Assembly: GCA_947462335.1 (NCBI GenBank)
Contig: OX381708.1
Location: 42,845,377 to 42,909,376 of the forward strand
Direction of reading: 5' to 3'
Source: Harmothoe impar
Taxonomy: Eukaryota > Annelida > Polychaeta > Phyllodocida > Polynoidae
DNA: 64,000 bases
A program made the position numbers and the translations under genes. A model generated the notes under the pieces. It had not been told where the DNA came from. It did not search any database and worked only from the letters and a program-made list of their open reading frames with translations. Below, piece after piece: positions 31,045 through 41,720 of this stretch (position 1 is its first letter; every line of letters starts with the position of its first letter).

Positions 31045-32352
31045 ATGGCTTACGTACACGAGAGCAGTAACGAGTGCGCGCTCTCTGAGCTCGACCTGCA
31101 CACCGTAGCGCCGACTCAGACTACTATCTTAAAGTCGTCTTTCCTGGGGATAGAAACAAAAAACTCTTTAGAGGATGGAGGTAACATAAATTTCACCATC
31201 AACAAGTCGCAAGAGTACACAGACCTGAACGAGAATTACCTTCATCTGGAATGTCAAGTGCTGAAACCGAACGGAGCGGCGCTCGAGGACACCGACGTGG
31301 TAGCTCCGGTGAACAACTTGGCTCACTCGCTCTTCAAAGACGTCCAAGTCTCCATCGGCGGTTTCAAAGTGTCTGGCAACACCGAGACCTACCCTTACCG
31401 AGCTTACTTGGAAGGGTTACTCAACTACAACAAAGACGTGAAGGCCGGCGTCATGAGCGCCCAGGGGTGGCATGAAGATACGCCTGGTCACTTTGACGCG
31501 TTGAGTAACGCGAATGCGGGGTACAAAGAGCGCAGGAAGCTAATCTCCAACAAGCGCTTTTCGCTGATGGCGCGACTGCACTTTGACCTGGCTCATCAAC
31601 CAAAGCTCATCGTTGGAGAGACAGAAATCAATCTCACTCTGAAACAGGCAGCGCCCTCTTTCTATCTGATGTGCGCCGCTGACGGAGGCTACAGCTTGAA
31701 GATCTACAAAGCAAAGCTCTACGTGCGACGCGTGTTGGTGGCAGACGCTGTAGCGGAAACGCACGAGAGAGCGGTGATAGAACACGGACCCTTCGACTAC
31801 CCGGTGAACAGAGTGGAGGTGACGACGTACGCCATCCCTCAAGGTAACAGAGATCACAGCTACACGCACTCCAACACAGGCCAGCTTCCCAAGTCGATGA
31901 TGATTTGCTTCCTAGACCACGACGCCTTCAACGGTAGCTACACCAAGAACCCGTTCGAGATGAAGCATTACGACATCAGCTCGCTTCAAGTGATAGTGAA
32001 CGATCAGAAAGTGCCGAACGACGCCTACGTGCCCGACTTTAAGACCAAAGCGGCCGTGAGAGAGTACTTGGCGCTACACACGGAAACGGGGATGTACGAG
32101 GGCGCGCGCTCCTGCGGTATTTCATACGATCAATTCCTGAACGGTTACACGGTGTTCCCCCTCGATTTAACCCCAGACAGATCGCACGACGGGTGTCGCG
32201 TGAACCTTATAAGAGCGGGTCAGCTGAGGGTGGAAGTCAGTTTCCGCTCGGCGCTACAAGCGACAACAACGGTGCTACTCTACTTGGTGTACGACAACGT
32301 CGTCGAGCTGACCCGAGATCGACACCCCATCACCGACTACCACATGAACTGA
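31045..32352 (+). CDS. MCP: major capsid protein (double jelly-roll, hexon-like)
   Basis: 435 residues. The sequence is characteristic of the animal Polinton major capsid family, often annotated in genomes as F54H12.2-like. Features include the N-terminal ECALSELDLHTVAPTQTTI, the NFTINKSQEYTDLNENYLHL strand region, LFKDVQVSIGG, TYPYRAYLEGLLNY, the central linker IPQGNRDHSYTH and the C-terminal strand set ending in LYLVYDNVVELTRDRHPI. It would form the trimeric capsomers of the particle. The frame is intact and of normal length for the family. It has its own TATA box. Confidence 0.95.
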   Translation: MAYVHESSNECALSELDLHTVAPTQTTILKSSFLGIETKNSLEDGGNINFTINKSQEYTDLNENYLHLECQVLKPNGAALEDTDVVAPVNNLAHSLFKDVQVSIGGFKVSGNTETYPYRAYLEGLLNYNKDVKAGVMSAQGWHEDTPGHFDALSNANAGYKERRKLISNKRFSLMARLHFDLAHQPKLIVGETEINLTLKQAAPSFYLMCAADGGYSLKIYKAKLYVRRVLVADAVAETHERAVIEHGPFDYPVNRVEVTTYAIPQGNRDHSYTHSNTGQLPKSMMICFLDHDAFNGSYTKNPFEMKHYDISSLQVIVNDQKVPNDAYVPDFKTKAAVREYLALHTETGMYEGARSCGISYDQFLNGYTVFPLDLTPDRSHDGCRVNLIRAGQLRVEVSFRSALQATTTVLLYLVYDNVVELTRDRHPITDYHMN

Positions 32353-32381
32353 AGACAAGACAGCGGTACTTAGCGTATCGT

Positions 32382-32834
32382 ATGAACACGCTTGAAATAA
32401 GCAGAGTGTTGAAGGAAAACGTTCACACAAAACATCGTTTCCTGGGTGTTTTCTCTTGTGACACTATTCCGAAGCACCCTATCAAAGACACTTGTTTCGT
32501 GAGCAACACAGATCCGCAACATTTACCAGGTCAGCATTGGGTGGCGTTTTACGTGTCGAGCACGGGTGAAGTGTACTACTTTGATTCCTTCGGCTTACCG
32601 CCGCTGAGTGCGGAGTTCTTGTCTTTCGTGGAACGCTCTGCTCCGTTCAAGTGGCAAAGAAACCGCGTTCAACTACAAGACACTTCTGCTGACACCTGTG
32701 GACCTCATTGCGTTCATTTCCTAATTGAAGCATGTCGAACAAGAAACCCCAAGAAGTGCGTCATGCGCATGAGCAAAATCCCAAAGCTGAGCGACCGGAC
32801 AGTGAGTCAGAAGCTATCGATGATGCTGTTGTGA
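32382..32834 (+). CDS. PRO: adenain-like cysteine protease
   Basis: 150 residues from the ATG at 32382. The frame stays open further upstream inside the capsid gene, but the region before this Met has no family features. The Ulp1/adenain catalytic set is visible: H52 (GQHWVAFY), D68 (YYFDSFG), a Gln at 98 and C106 (DTCGPHC). In this family the enzyme matures virion proteins during assembly. The start lies 30 bp after the capsid stop. It is shorter than adenovirus protease (about 205) but within the range of Polinton proteases. Confidence 0.92.
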   Translation: MNTLEISRVLKENVHTKHRFLGVFSCDTIPKHPIKDTCFVSNTDPQHLPGQHWVAFYVSSTGEVYYFDSFGLPPLSAEFLSFVERSAPFKWQRNRVQLQDTSADTCGPHCVHFLIEACRTRNPKKCVMRMSKIPKLSDRTVSQKLSMMLL

Positions 32835-33031
32835 CGGGTTGTTGCGATGGCGGCCGTTTCATGGAGGCAAAGATTCTCTGCCTTGCCGAAATGGTGTTGG
32901 ATTTATCCAAAGTCGTGCAATGTCTATTGGAGAGAAGTCGTCCGGGGTGTAGTGGTGCGAGTGACGGCGGCGTGAGACTTTGCGGCCTGTTGGGTTGTTG
33001 CAAATCGAAGAAGCGAGCTAAAAAAGTATAA
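32732..33031 (+). CDS. possible small overlapping ORF after the protease
   Basis: 99 codons in a different frame. The first 103 nt overlap the protease end and the rest fill the space before the right repeat. An alternative start at 32861 would give 57 residues (MEAKILCLAEMVLDLSKVVQ...). The C-terminus is Cys- and Lys-rich (GLLGCCKSKKRAKKV). No family is recognised. It could be a real accessory protein or chance open sequence. Confidence 0.4.
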   Translation: MSNKKPQEVRHAHEQNPKAERPDSESEAIDDAVVTGCCDGGRFMEAKILCLAEMVLDLSKVVQCLLERSRPGCSGASDGGVRLCGLLGCCKSKKRAKKV

Positions 33032-33059
33032 ACTTGTGTGTTTTTTTGATTGAAATGAA

Positions 33060-33072
33060 AATAAAGAATAAA
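33060..33072 (+). terminator. poly(A) signals at the right end of the virion module
   Basis: Two AATAAA hexamers (33060-33065 and 33067-33072), 30-40 bp after the last possible stop codon and just inside the right inverted repeat. Confidence 0.6.
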
Positions 33073-33091
33073 ATGAAAAAAAAGAAATTAT

Positions 33092-33529
33092 CTTGTTGTG
33101 TTTTTATTTCTATATATAAGTTACATAACTTTTTTGTTTGTTTGTTTACAAACAGTCACGTGTCACGTGGTGTTGTTTACAAACAAGAGAGCCACGTGGT
33201 GTTGTTTACAAACAAACCCTAAGTAGGTCACGTTACCCTAGTTACCAGAATGCCGGCTTCTGATTGGCTGAGCCTAAGTAGGTCACGTGACGTAAGTAGG
33301 TCACGTTACCATGGTTACCAGAATGCCGGCCTCTGATTGGCTGAGAGCTTCTAAGTAGGTCAGTAGGTCACCCAGAATGCTGGCTTCTGATTGGCTGAGA
33401 GCCCTAAGTAGGTCACGTTACCATGGCAACGGGTCACGTGACCAAATGGAGGCCTCTGATTGGCTGCAGGTCGATTGAGTAATAAACAGTAGTTAACTAT
33501 AGTCCCGTTCCGATACATACAATACTACT
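33092..33529 (-). repeat. Polinton right terminal inverted repeat
   Basis: Reverse complement of 23278-23698 with only a few substitutions and a 17-bp insertion near the inner end. It contains the same array of CCAAT, CACGTG and GTAAACA motifs. It ends ...ATACTACT and is followed directly by GAGGGC. Confidence 0.92.
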
Positions 33530-33535
33530 GAGGGC
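33530..33535. repeat. right target-site duplication GAGGGC
   Basis: Perfect copy of 23272-23277. Confidence 0.9.
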
Positions 33536-36500
33536 TATCTAATATTATACCACCCTGTACCTCTTATCGAGAGACCACGTCCAGAAGTCTCCCTAAAGTA
33601 CTGTGGGGACTAAGATTTCCATGCATGTGCAACGCATTTCCTGCCTGCTTTGACAGTGGGGCTATTGGTTAGAGGTATGCGTAGCCACCCACAGTGACAA
33701 CAGGCACACCTTAGCCTAAACATATACCTTCGTTTAGGATGAGAACGTGTTATAAAGTGTGAGTGAGAACTGCCACTGGGGCAGTTCTGTACAGGGCTGT
33801 CGGGGGGGGGGGGGCACGGCCGAACCAAACCGAAGTTCGGAAGGGTGCGCGATTCTGAGAGTCAAAAGCGACATACTGAGAAACTTTCAGGGATCTGGGG
33901 GCATGGCCCCCAAGGAGAATTTTCAAAATTCTGACATAATTTGGTGCATTTTAAGGTCAAGTTGTGGAAATTTCTTAACATTACTACAGAGTTATGAATA
34001 TAATTCATTAGCATTTCCAAAAAAAAAAGAAATTTTGGGGGGGGGGGGGCAAAAGATACTCTGCCCCCCCCCCCCCCCCCCATGTCTAGGATTGGGGGGG
34101 GGGTGGCATGGCCATCCTGCCCCCCCCCCCCCCTGTTCCGACACCCCTGCTGTAGATAAGTAACACACCATAGGGAGTGTTCATTTGTAATTACAGGGGG
34201 TGGTGGTGGTGAGATTTCGAGCGGAGGGGCGAATCTTTTTTACGCCCCCCCCCCCCCCCCTCGAGAGCGCATGGAACGTATCGCCCCCTCCCCCCTCGCT
34301 GAAGGTGGCGAAATTTTTTCTCCCCCCCCCCCCCCTTTGAACTATAGTAACGAGCGCGCTTTTTTGATTAAAAGGGGCCAACTTATAGTGGATATAGTCA
34401 GGGTGAACCCTTGTTATAGAAGTGAAAGGACAGTCACTGGAGCAATGCTGTAGATGAAGGTGTTTGAAACCCACCATGGATGACTGGGACAGTGCGTTCT
34501 ATACAGGCCTACACGTGTTGTGAACGGCATCCCATTGAGAGGCAGTTGTGCGAAAGTGAGGTCACATCCAAAATGCAGCTTTGGTCCGTTGTATTGTTAC
34601 ACCACATGGGTACTGATTCTCTTTTGTCACTTTGACAAGGCCAGCCCGGGCATCATCAAATAGTCGTTATGCAGACTTGTGTGGACATGGTACCTGTATC
34701 TATGACGTAGTGGTGAATACTGACGTAGGCTGACGATGTGTGACGTATATGGCCGGCATAGGAGAGGTACTCTGCACATAAAGTGGGCGTTCTAAAGGAC
34801 TGAGTCCCTATTATTGATACCACTGATCAGTGAATTTCATAATCTAGTTGTGTATCGTTGTCTACATTGAAAAAATAACACTATTCATTTTTTCTCATAT
34901 TGTGTAGTATACAACACCTACATGGACCTACATGTCTAGTCATACTGTATATGAGAATTGATGATCACCTGCTTTCAAGCAAATGAAGTTGAGTTTGATA
35001 GGGAGGGGGCTCTTTAATCTGGACGGACCTTTACCAGGCAGGCACTTATACAAGATAATATCATAGTGCCTACGAGATGTAGCAAGTCCCTTTCTCACCG
35101 GGGCTTATACACGACAGGCGCTCGTTTGAAACCAGCGCTATAATTACATTGCGACCGTACGCTAATAGTGGACGGTGTCCATTTTACTGTTTTAATAAAT
35201 AGGCAGCAGGAATTGCCTGAATGAAGCAGAAATTGATGGAAAACCTCATCAATTTGAGGGGACACATCAATAAACGGACAGAAAAAATGGTATGATTTAG
35301 GGGTCACTTCACGCGTGTGTGATAGCCGGGCGTACATCTATCACGGTTCGTGTACGACGCTATTTAACTATGCAACGTATTAAATACACACCCAGGTATC
35401 TGGCTGCAGAGGTATTCTTTTGCGACCTGACGACTTGGGTCGTTTTCCAGGCCACTCTTCAACAAGGTACAATTCTTTCGGCGACTTGGTGACTCATGGA
35501 GTGCATGACTATAGGATAAGTAAAGGGTCCAAACGAGTTGACCATGGAACTTTTCGACTCTCCACGACTCTCCACCAGCTGAAACATGCAGGATCCTCTA
35601 TAAGTAGAGATATAGACAATACATAGATACAGATATAGATATCAGTTAACAACGTCTAGACACAATTACTAAATTTTTAGGGTTACAGAGTTGATTATGA
35701 TTATACCAGGCCGGAATTCATCCAATTTAATCAGTGTAATAGATTGATGAGAGGTGACATGTTATATTACCTTTGGAAATATATTTTTGGGATAATTTTG
35801 ACTTATTTGTCTGTCTACTGTACTTGAATAATTATATCGTGTCAGACACCCGGGGTCAGACAGAAGGCTTACAACTGAACAGGCCTAGTGTTTTTTTCTA
35901 AACGTGGTGGAAATATGAAACATGAATCACACACGGTACATGTATCAGATTATAAGCGTCATCTGTCGAAAAACATGCAGACTTAAGAATGCGAGTGTCT
36001 CTCTTTTATCCTCTTTTAGCATTTTCGACCCTCATTCTGCACGTGCTCTTAAGGCCGACAACGGGTACCCAGCATGTCTGCCCTTTCCCCAGTATGAAAT
36101 CACACCGTGGACACGCCGAGCGGCAACCAGCTTCGGTGATAAATATGGTCTGGGCAGACGACTTTTTGCGGCAGATTGCCGAGTGGTGTAACCGGTACCC
36201 GCAGCCCGGTCAGCCGTGCCCGCCGCACGTGCGCTGCATGAGTGTGACGTCACCATTTACACCGGAAGTGGACTCCCCACACCCTTGGGTTCCCGGATTG
36301 CCGTGGGGTGCCATTGATTGTTGGTTGACAGTGCAGATAACAGTGTGTTACCTAACATTGCAGTCTTTCCATCAATATCATGCTCAGGGCTTTGTAGGCC
36401 TATACGGCGTGTGCATTGTCTTGAGTCAAGTAATTGAGGTTTCTCGAGTTGCTCTTCTTGCTATAAATGTACAGGCTAGTCTTATAGCATTTCAAAGCTT

Positions 36501-39060
36501 CATTACTACATTTGTTTCAAATGTCATTTCACATCTAGTAAATATAACATCCATGAATGGGGTGAGTAGTTTGATGAGTCAGCATGTATTACTGCAGACT
36601 CATGTCTGATACCATCCTATTGATGCTGATACTCAGTATTTAGGTGAGTCCTTACCCTGGACTCATAATTCAGGGGGGAGCATCTGTCGCAGTATCCCAA
36701 AAATGTGCGACCGGGGCATTCGAAAAGCTTTCCTGGAGCAAAATGTCCACAGAATGCACCAATCTAAAAGAACAGTTCCCTGATTTGTTTGGAGCAACAT
36801 AAGGAGAGATCAGACTACACTGGATTTCTAACAGTAGATTTTCTTAATTTTTCTTGGAGCAACATATGTCACTGAAACCCTGACATATACCAATCTAGAG
36901 TTAAATTTCCAAAATCCACACAAAAGTCCACAGTACACACCAATTTAAAGGTAGAATTTCTAAATTTCACATAATCAGGAATTTTCTCAACGAATCTGTA
37001 GGTGCATTATGATGGCAAATGTTGCCAACATACCATCCTTGAAGGGTTGTCATTTTTGTTACAAGCAGCTCAAGCTTGCTCCGGAAACTATCTGTAGGCC
37101 AATCCCACAGGTGTACTAGGGTAAAGGCACCCTGACTCGGACAGACGCCTTGAGTCGGACACCATTGGCTTTGCATTACATAATGAATATACATGTAAAC
37201 AGTTTACCTATAATTGCAACTGAAGATGGAAACTGAGGAGTTTCTCCTTCTAGCAAATACAATATATATACCAAATATTAGTCATGAGCCATATACTCTG
37301 GCTCACCTTTTAGAGCTACATCATTCTTATGGATAACATTAGCAACATAATTATGTACTTTTTAGTGATAGTCCAGGTCAATGAAAATAAAAGAATTACC
37401 AATAGTGGTTGTGAGTGGGGGGTTCATATTACCATTAAATTGCACCTACAGTCGGACACCGATCACACCTAGACTCGGACACAATAATATGGTTTTAATA
37501 TCTCATGGTTATGTCCTGATTTAAATGAATACTTCACTACAGAAAAATGCTGTCGTAATTATTTTACTCTCTGAAATAGTTACCTTTAGTGTAAGTACAA
37601 ATTGTAGTTTTATAGTTATCGTGTATGTACACGGCACAATCTAAGCACTGTAACTTTACAGAATCTACTCTGGTTTTCCTGGAAAGATACAGCAGATCCT
37701 GCTGTACCCCAACCCCATCCATTGGGAGAATTAAAATAATGTATTGCATCCCTACGTCTGTAACATGCGATGATACATTTTTTTCTTTTCTTTTTGTAAT
37801 GTATTTCATTACCTTTATTGTATAATACCTTTAAAGTCGAAAAAAGCCAACAGGCAATTACAGACTGTAATTGTCTGTCCCTTAATTAGCTAGATGTAAA
37901 CATTACTGTCCAGCTATAATAAATAGTTATGGGGCTTATCTCTTAAGTTTCTACTATTCAAATAATGCAGAAAACGTCTATAGTCACCCATTATGATTCA
38001 AGTGCCTCAATGCTGTCATTTAGGTAAAGTATTATAAATACGTAACAACTGATATTTGTTGCAATTTCTCACAGAATATAGGCTTCCGGATCTTATGTCC
38101 CCTAATGATGATGTCATTCCTATCAAAATTGATATCTTTAGAGGGGTGAATTTGATGAGTAAAAAAGGGTAACCTCCATATTGTCCAGGGGTCTCTTTGA
38201 GAACAACTGTCGTATCAGCGAACCAATGTGCCTTTCTCGGTACATAGCTTGCGCGAAAATACACCCACCCCTGTAGAAAAAATACTAACTACAGGGGGCG
38301 CGAGATATCTAAATTCTTCCCACCTTACCCCCTCCTTGATCTTATGGGGAAATGCTCCCTTCCACATTGCAATTAATTAATGTTATATACATCATACTCT
38401 CTATGTTATACAGTGGAAACTGCTATCGTTATAGAATTTAGTTTAGGTAGGCCTCCGCGGTAGAATCTACTGTCGATTTTTAATTCTACTGTAAATAAAA
38501 ATTCAGATTCTACCATGTGCCTAGTCTAACCATATACATTGAACTCTACCACTGTTGTTAAATAATGACAACCCTCATACTATGAATATTGAGAACCATA
38601 ATATTCTATAATTTTAGCGCCTATATAAGTGTATCTGGCTGAGGTATAATATTGAGCAAGAGGGCGTCCATTATACAGAAGTATGGACATATATCCGAAA
38701 AGTTTTATGAGCAAATATTCGCTAATGCAAAATATCCTCTGCAAGATAATGTTAATAAGATAAGCAAATTAGCCCCCCTCCCCGCTCCCATGTATAGATG
38801 TGTTTGCATTGGTAGCGGGGCGGTAGGGTGTATAGATGCACGTGGATGATGCCTGTATAACTGATGACTCATCACTCCTATAGTCAGGGTGTGTGGGAGG
38901 ACAATACATTTTTCACGGTGTGAATCCTCCCGGACGAATAGCACATCTCCGAGTGTGACGTCGGCCTCCAGGCGGACGCTCATTGGTCGGCGCTGGGTAC
39001 TGAAGGCTGGCAGACTTTCTGTTGGACACATTTAAGCCGGGAGCCACTCTAAAAGTTGAA
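33536..39060. other. mostly noncoding, homopolymer-rich
   Basis: G and C runs of 10-19 nt cluster at 33802-34345, in a segment that resembles a degenerate repeat with GCCCCC/GGGGGC blocks. Words of the type AGTCGGACACC recur four times at 37130-37165 and 37445-37485 and may be the ends of a decayed element. A compact palindromic stretch lies near 38445-38525. Apart from the uncertain frame at 35989 I see no gene. Confidence 0.4.
35989..36609 (+). CDS. uncertain frame with signal-like N-terminus
   Basis: 206 codons. The first 25 residues are hydrophobic (LFYPLLAFSTLILHVLL) and could be a signal peptide. They are followed by a Cys/Pro-containing stretch (EWCNRYPQPGQPCPPHVRC) and then hydrophobic sequence. 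A strong polypyrimidine tract and TTTTAG at about 36019 could instead be a splice acceptor, and a second frame is also open across 35922-36191. I do not recognise a family, so coding is unproven. Confidence 0.2.
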   Translation: MRVSLFYPLLAFSTLILHVLLRPTTGTQHVCPFPSMKSHRGHAERQPASVINMVWADDFLRQIAEWCNRYPQPGQPCPPHVRCMSVTSPFTPEVDSPHPWVPGLPWGAIDCWLTVQITVCYLTLQSFHQYHAQGFVGLYGVCIVLSQVIEVSRVALLAINVQASLIAFQSFITTFVSNVISHLVNITSMNGVSSLMSQHVLLQTHV

Positions 39061-39936
39061 ACTTAGTGGCGTTCAACCCCAGCGACAACCAGAGACTACA
39101 TACCTCGTTCACTCCTCCATTCCTCCAAGGTGAGTTCATCTCTGTGCATTAAGGTATATTCTACAGACACCACCTAGGAAGCTTTACAGATGATCCGCAC
39201 AGCTTGTGCCTCGTGTTTCAGCATTACGCAGGTAGGCCTCAACGGATTGCCCTTCACTAGACATGTTTTCATGTTATTTTCTGTTGCTGCTAACTTTGAT
39301 TTCAGGTAAAATCTCGAGGTTCATTATGGATATCATACCATACACGTATAGCTTGGTTTTGCACTTAGAGTATAGAACTAGTCCTATGTGGAACCTTTTA
39401 ATACACCCTTAGATGAAACACTGCACCTTTGTATTTATAGCTATTCATGCATAGGATAAGCAGCTTTTCGTCATGGAGACCTCGTCTATATAGTAGTATA
39501 CTACCACGATACTCGTGATCGCCCTCGTTCAAAGTAGCCCTCAGACACTTTTTTATCCCATTGCATAGCACGTTTTACTGCCATGCCTCGGCTGGTTTTG
39601 GATCCTCCCCCTGTTCATCCCCCTCCGTTGTCCTCCCCCACACAGGTGCGCACCCACACCAGCCGCCCACTCTGGTAAACCAGCAGACGACTTCCAGCGC
39701 GCAACCTCCTGTGGCGGGAAACCGGGCGGAGGAGGCCGCAGCGGAGACATGGCGCAGTGAGCTCTAAAGTCCTAAACCAGTACTCAGGCATGACTAGAAA
39801 CAACAACAGCAACAACAGCAGCAACAACAGCAACAACAACAGCAGCACAGACAACTACCGCCAGAAGTCGTCTGCTAACGCTCCGGAACACTTATTCTCA
39901 GCAGGAGCTGGTGACTTTTGACCGCCCTCACCGCCA

Positions 39937-39944
39937 CATAAAAG
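39937..39944 (+). promoter_or_regulatory. TATA-like box of a secreted-protein gene
   Basis: CATAAAAG, 59 bp upstream of the first coding ATG at 40003. A (CAA/CAG)n tract (about 39796-39845) lies upstream. Confidence 0.4.
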
Positions 39945-40002
39945 ACTGTGTGGAGACACAGAAACCCGACCCAGACAAGTGAACACCTCAAAGAAGCCAA
40001 TC

Positions 40003-40054
40003 ATGATGAATTCACTCACTCTATTCTTCGTCAGTCTGCAGATATTGTTAACAG
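40003..40054 (+). CDS. first coding exon: signal peptide of an unidentified secreted or membrane protein
   Basis: The exon encodes MMNSLTLFFVSLQILLT and then the first base of a Gly-type codon (G) at a consensus donor (ACAG|GTAAGT). A short Met-Asn-Ser start, a hydrophobic core and a phase-1 donor are typical of a signal-peptide exon joined to phase-1 extracellular modules. No downstream partner could be assigned with confidence in the next 20 kb. The mature protein is unknown. Confidence 0.55.
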
Positions 40055-40569
40055 GTAAGTGGCGACTTTATGCATACGGAATTTATCTGTGTATCTATGT
40101 GGAAGACTTCAAATGTAGATTTAATTTATTCAAAATCCCTTCACAATACTAGGAACAATTGATACATCGGTTATGTGTGGTATTTAGCCTGCCTATTGTT
40201 TTGTGGTCTTTCGTTGATATAACTACCCGGTACATAACCTGTACAGAAAGTATTTAACAAATCAAGTGATATAATTAACGGTTAAGTGTATAGATGATGA
40301 TTATCATTAGCTCTAAGTGTTTATTGCACAACTCACACGCTACTCTTTAGCTGGCAATTAATGATCTAAATTGAAAATAATAGTAATGCATAATGACATA
40401 AATTAATAGCTCAGCGACTAGCGAGACTTCAAAACAGGTGACATAAAAAGTCTTTAGATTATTATGTATATGATGGTTATTGGTTGGTAAGCGGTAAGTA
40501 TAGCATATAAATAGTTGGCCAATATAATTATGCAAAATGCTATGGGTTAATACATAAACGTTAGTTGGT

Positions 40570-41720
40570 AAGTAGTGCAAGCGGAGTAAGCTTTTCCAAT
40601 TGATATGGTCTCATTGAGTAGTACATACAATGTTATAAAAGATTTCCTAATGGCTGTGGATTTGGAAGGTAGTACGTGTATATCAAGATTTAGATTTTAC
40701 ATTAACTATGGGCAGAGTAAGTAGTATGTGATGAATGATATTTTCCAATGGCTGTTGATTTGGTAATCTACAGTTACCCTTGACAATGGCCATGAGCTTG
40801 ATAAGTAGTATATAAAGAGTTAACCTTTTCAATGACTGTGGGTAGGGTATGAAGTGTTAGAGTTCGCAATGGCTATGGGTATGGTGACTTATTAGTAAGT
40901 AGTATGTAAAGGGCCTTTACAATGGCTTTTGGTTTGGTGATTAATTAGTAGATAACGTGTTACCCTTTACTACGGCTATAACCATAGTGAGTAGTTTATG
41001 AATAGTTAGCTTTTATAATGTTGTGGGTTTGGTAATTAGTAGATGACGTGTTACAAGTTACCAATGGCTATTTTACGTTTTGAATGTGGATTTATTGAGC
41101 CTCTCACAATATACAGAAAATTGGTAGAGCGAAGCAGCAATAATAATCAAAAATTTCAATCGACATCTGATTCAACAATACTATACATGTGAAAACAAAT
41201 ACAAGGGATGATAATGATAAGGTGAAACATTGAAACAAGATGTTCAGACTAGACAGGACATGGGCATAGTAAGTAATTTATGACGGGTCATGTTTAACAT
41301 TGGCTGTGGGGTTGCTAAGTATGAGATAAAGTGTTACATCTGACAAGGGATATTGGCATAGAAAGTAGTGTATGTCGACTTTTATTTCATTATGGCAATG
41401 GCCAAAGTAAGTAGTATATACAGAGTTATATTTTGCCATGGTTAAGGATATGGTATATATACAGTTAGCCAGATAGCTTTATCCATAGGTTTACACATAA
41501 ATATTTAGCCTTTACGATTACTGTGGGTTTGGTAAGTAGTGTCAAAGAGATGGCTACTTCAATAACTATGGGTTGGTGCATCGTATATGGAAAATAAGCT
41601 TGTGCGATGGCTATGGGCATGGTAGATAGTATAATTGTAAAGAACTAGATCCTCCAATGGCTATTACATGTATGTAGGCTAGGTAAATAGTACATGTGGG
41701 CTAGGTAAGTAGTATATAAA
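40570..41720. repeat. degenerate minisatellite of GGTAAGTAGT units
   Basis: Roughly 15-20 diverged units of about 60-80 bp, built around GGTAAGTAGTATATAAAG, GTTAACCTTT and CAATGGCTATGGGTTTGG words. It lies in the presumed first intron after the signal-peptide exon. Confidence 0.6.

Larger units (their letters stand above)
23278..33529 (+). mobile_element. Polinton/Maverick (adintovirus-like) provirus lacking DNA polymerase B
   Basis: A 10,252-bp element starts AG and ends CT. It has terminal inverted repeats of about 420-440 bp and a perfect 6-bp target duplication. It carries the Polinton virion module (packaging ATPase, major and minor capsid proteins, adenain-like protease, small basic and amphipathic proteins) plus a chromodomain integrase, all on the plus strand and all open. 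Typical Polintons are 15-20 kb and also encode a protein-primed family B polymerase of about 1000 residues. Nothing here is large enough or carries its motifs. The outer 385 bp of the two repeats differ by only about four substitutions and one 1-bp indel by my reading, so the insertion looks young. By eye the element is more GC-rich than its flanks. Confidence 0.93.

Noticed and set aside
23278..33529. Possible PolB remnant
   Set aside because: I read the translated frames of the element for family B polymerase signatures, such as a D-T-D-S type motif, and saw none. A profile search would be decisive.
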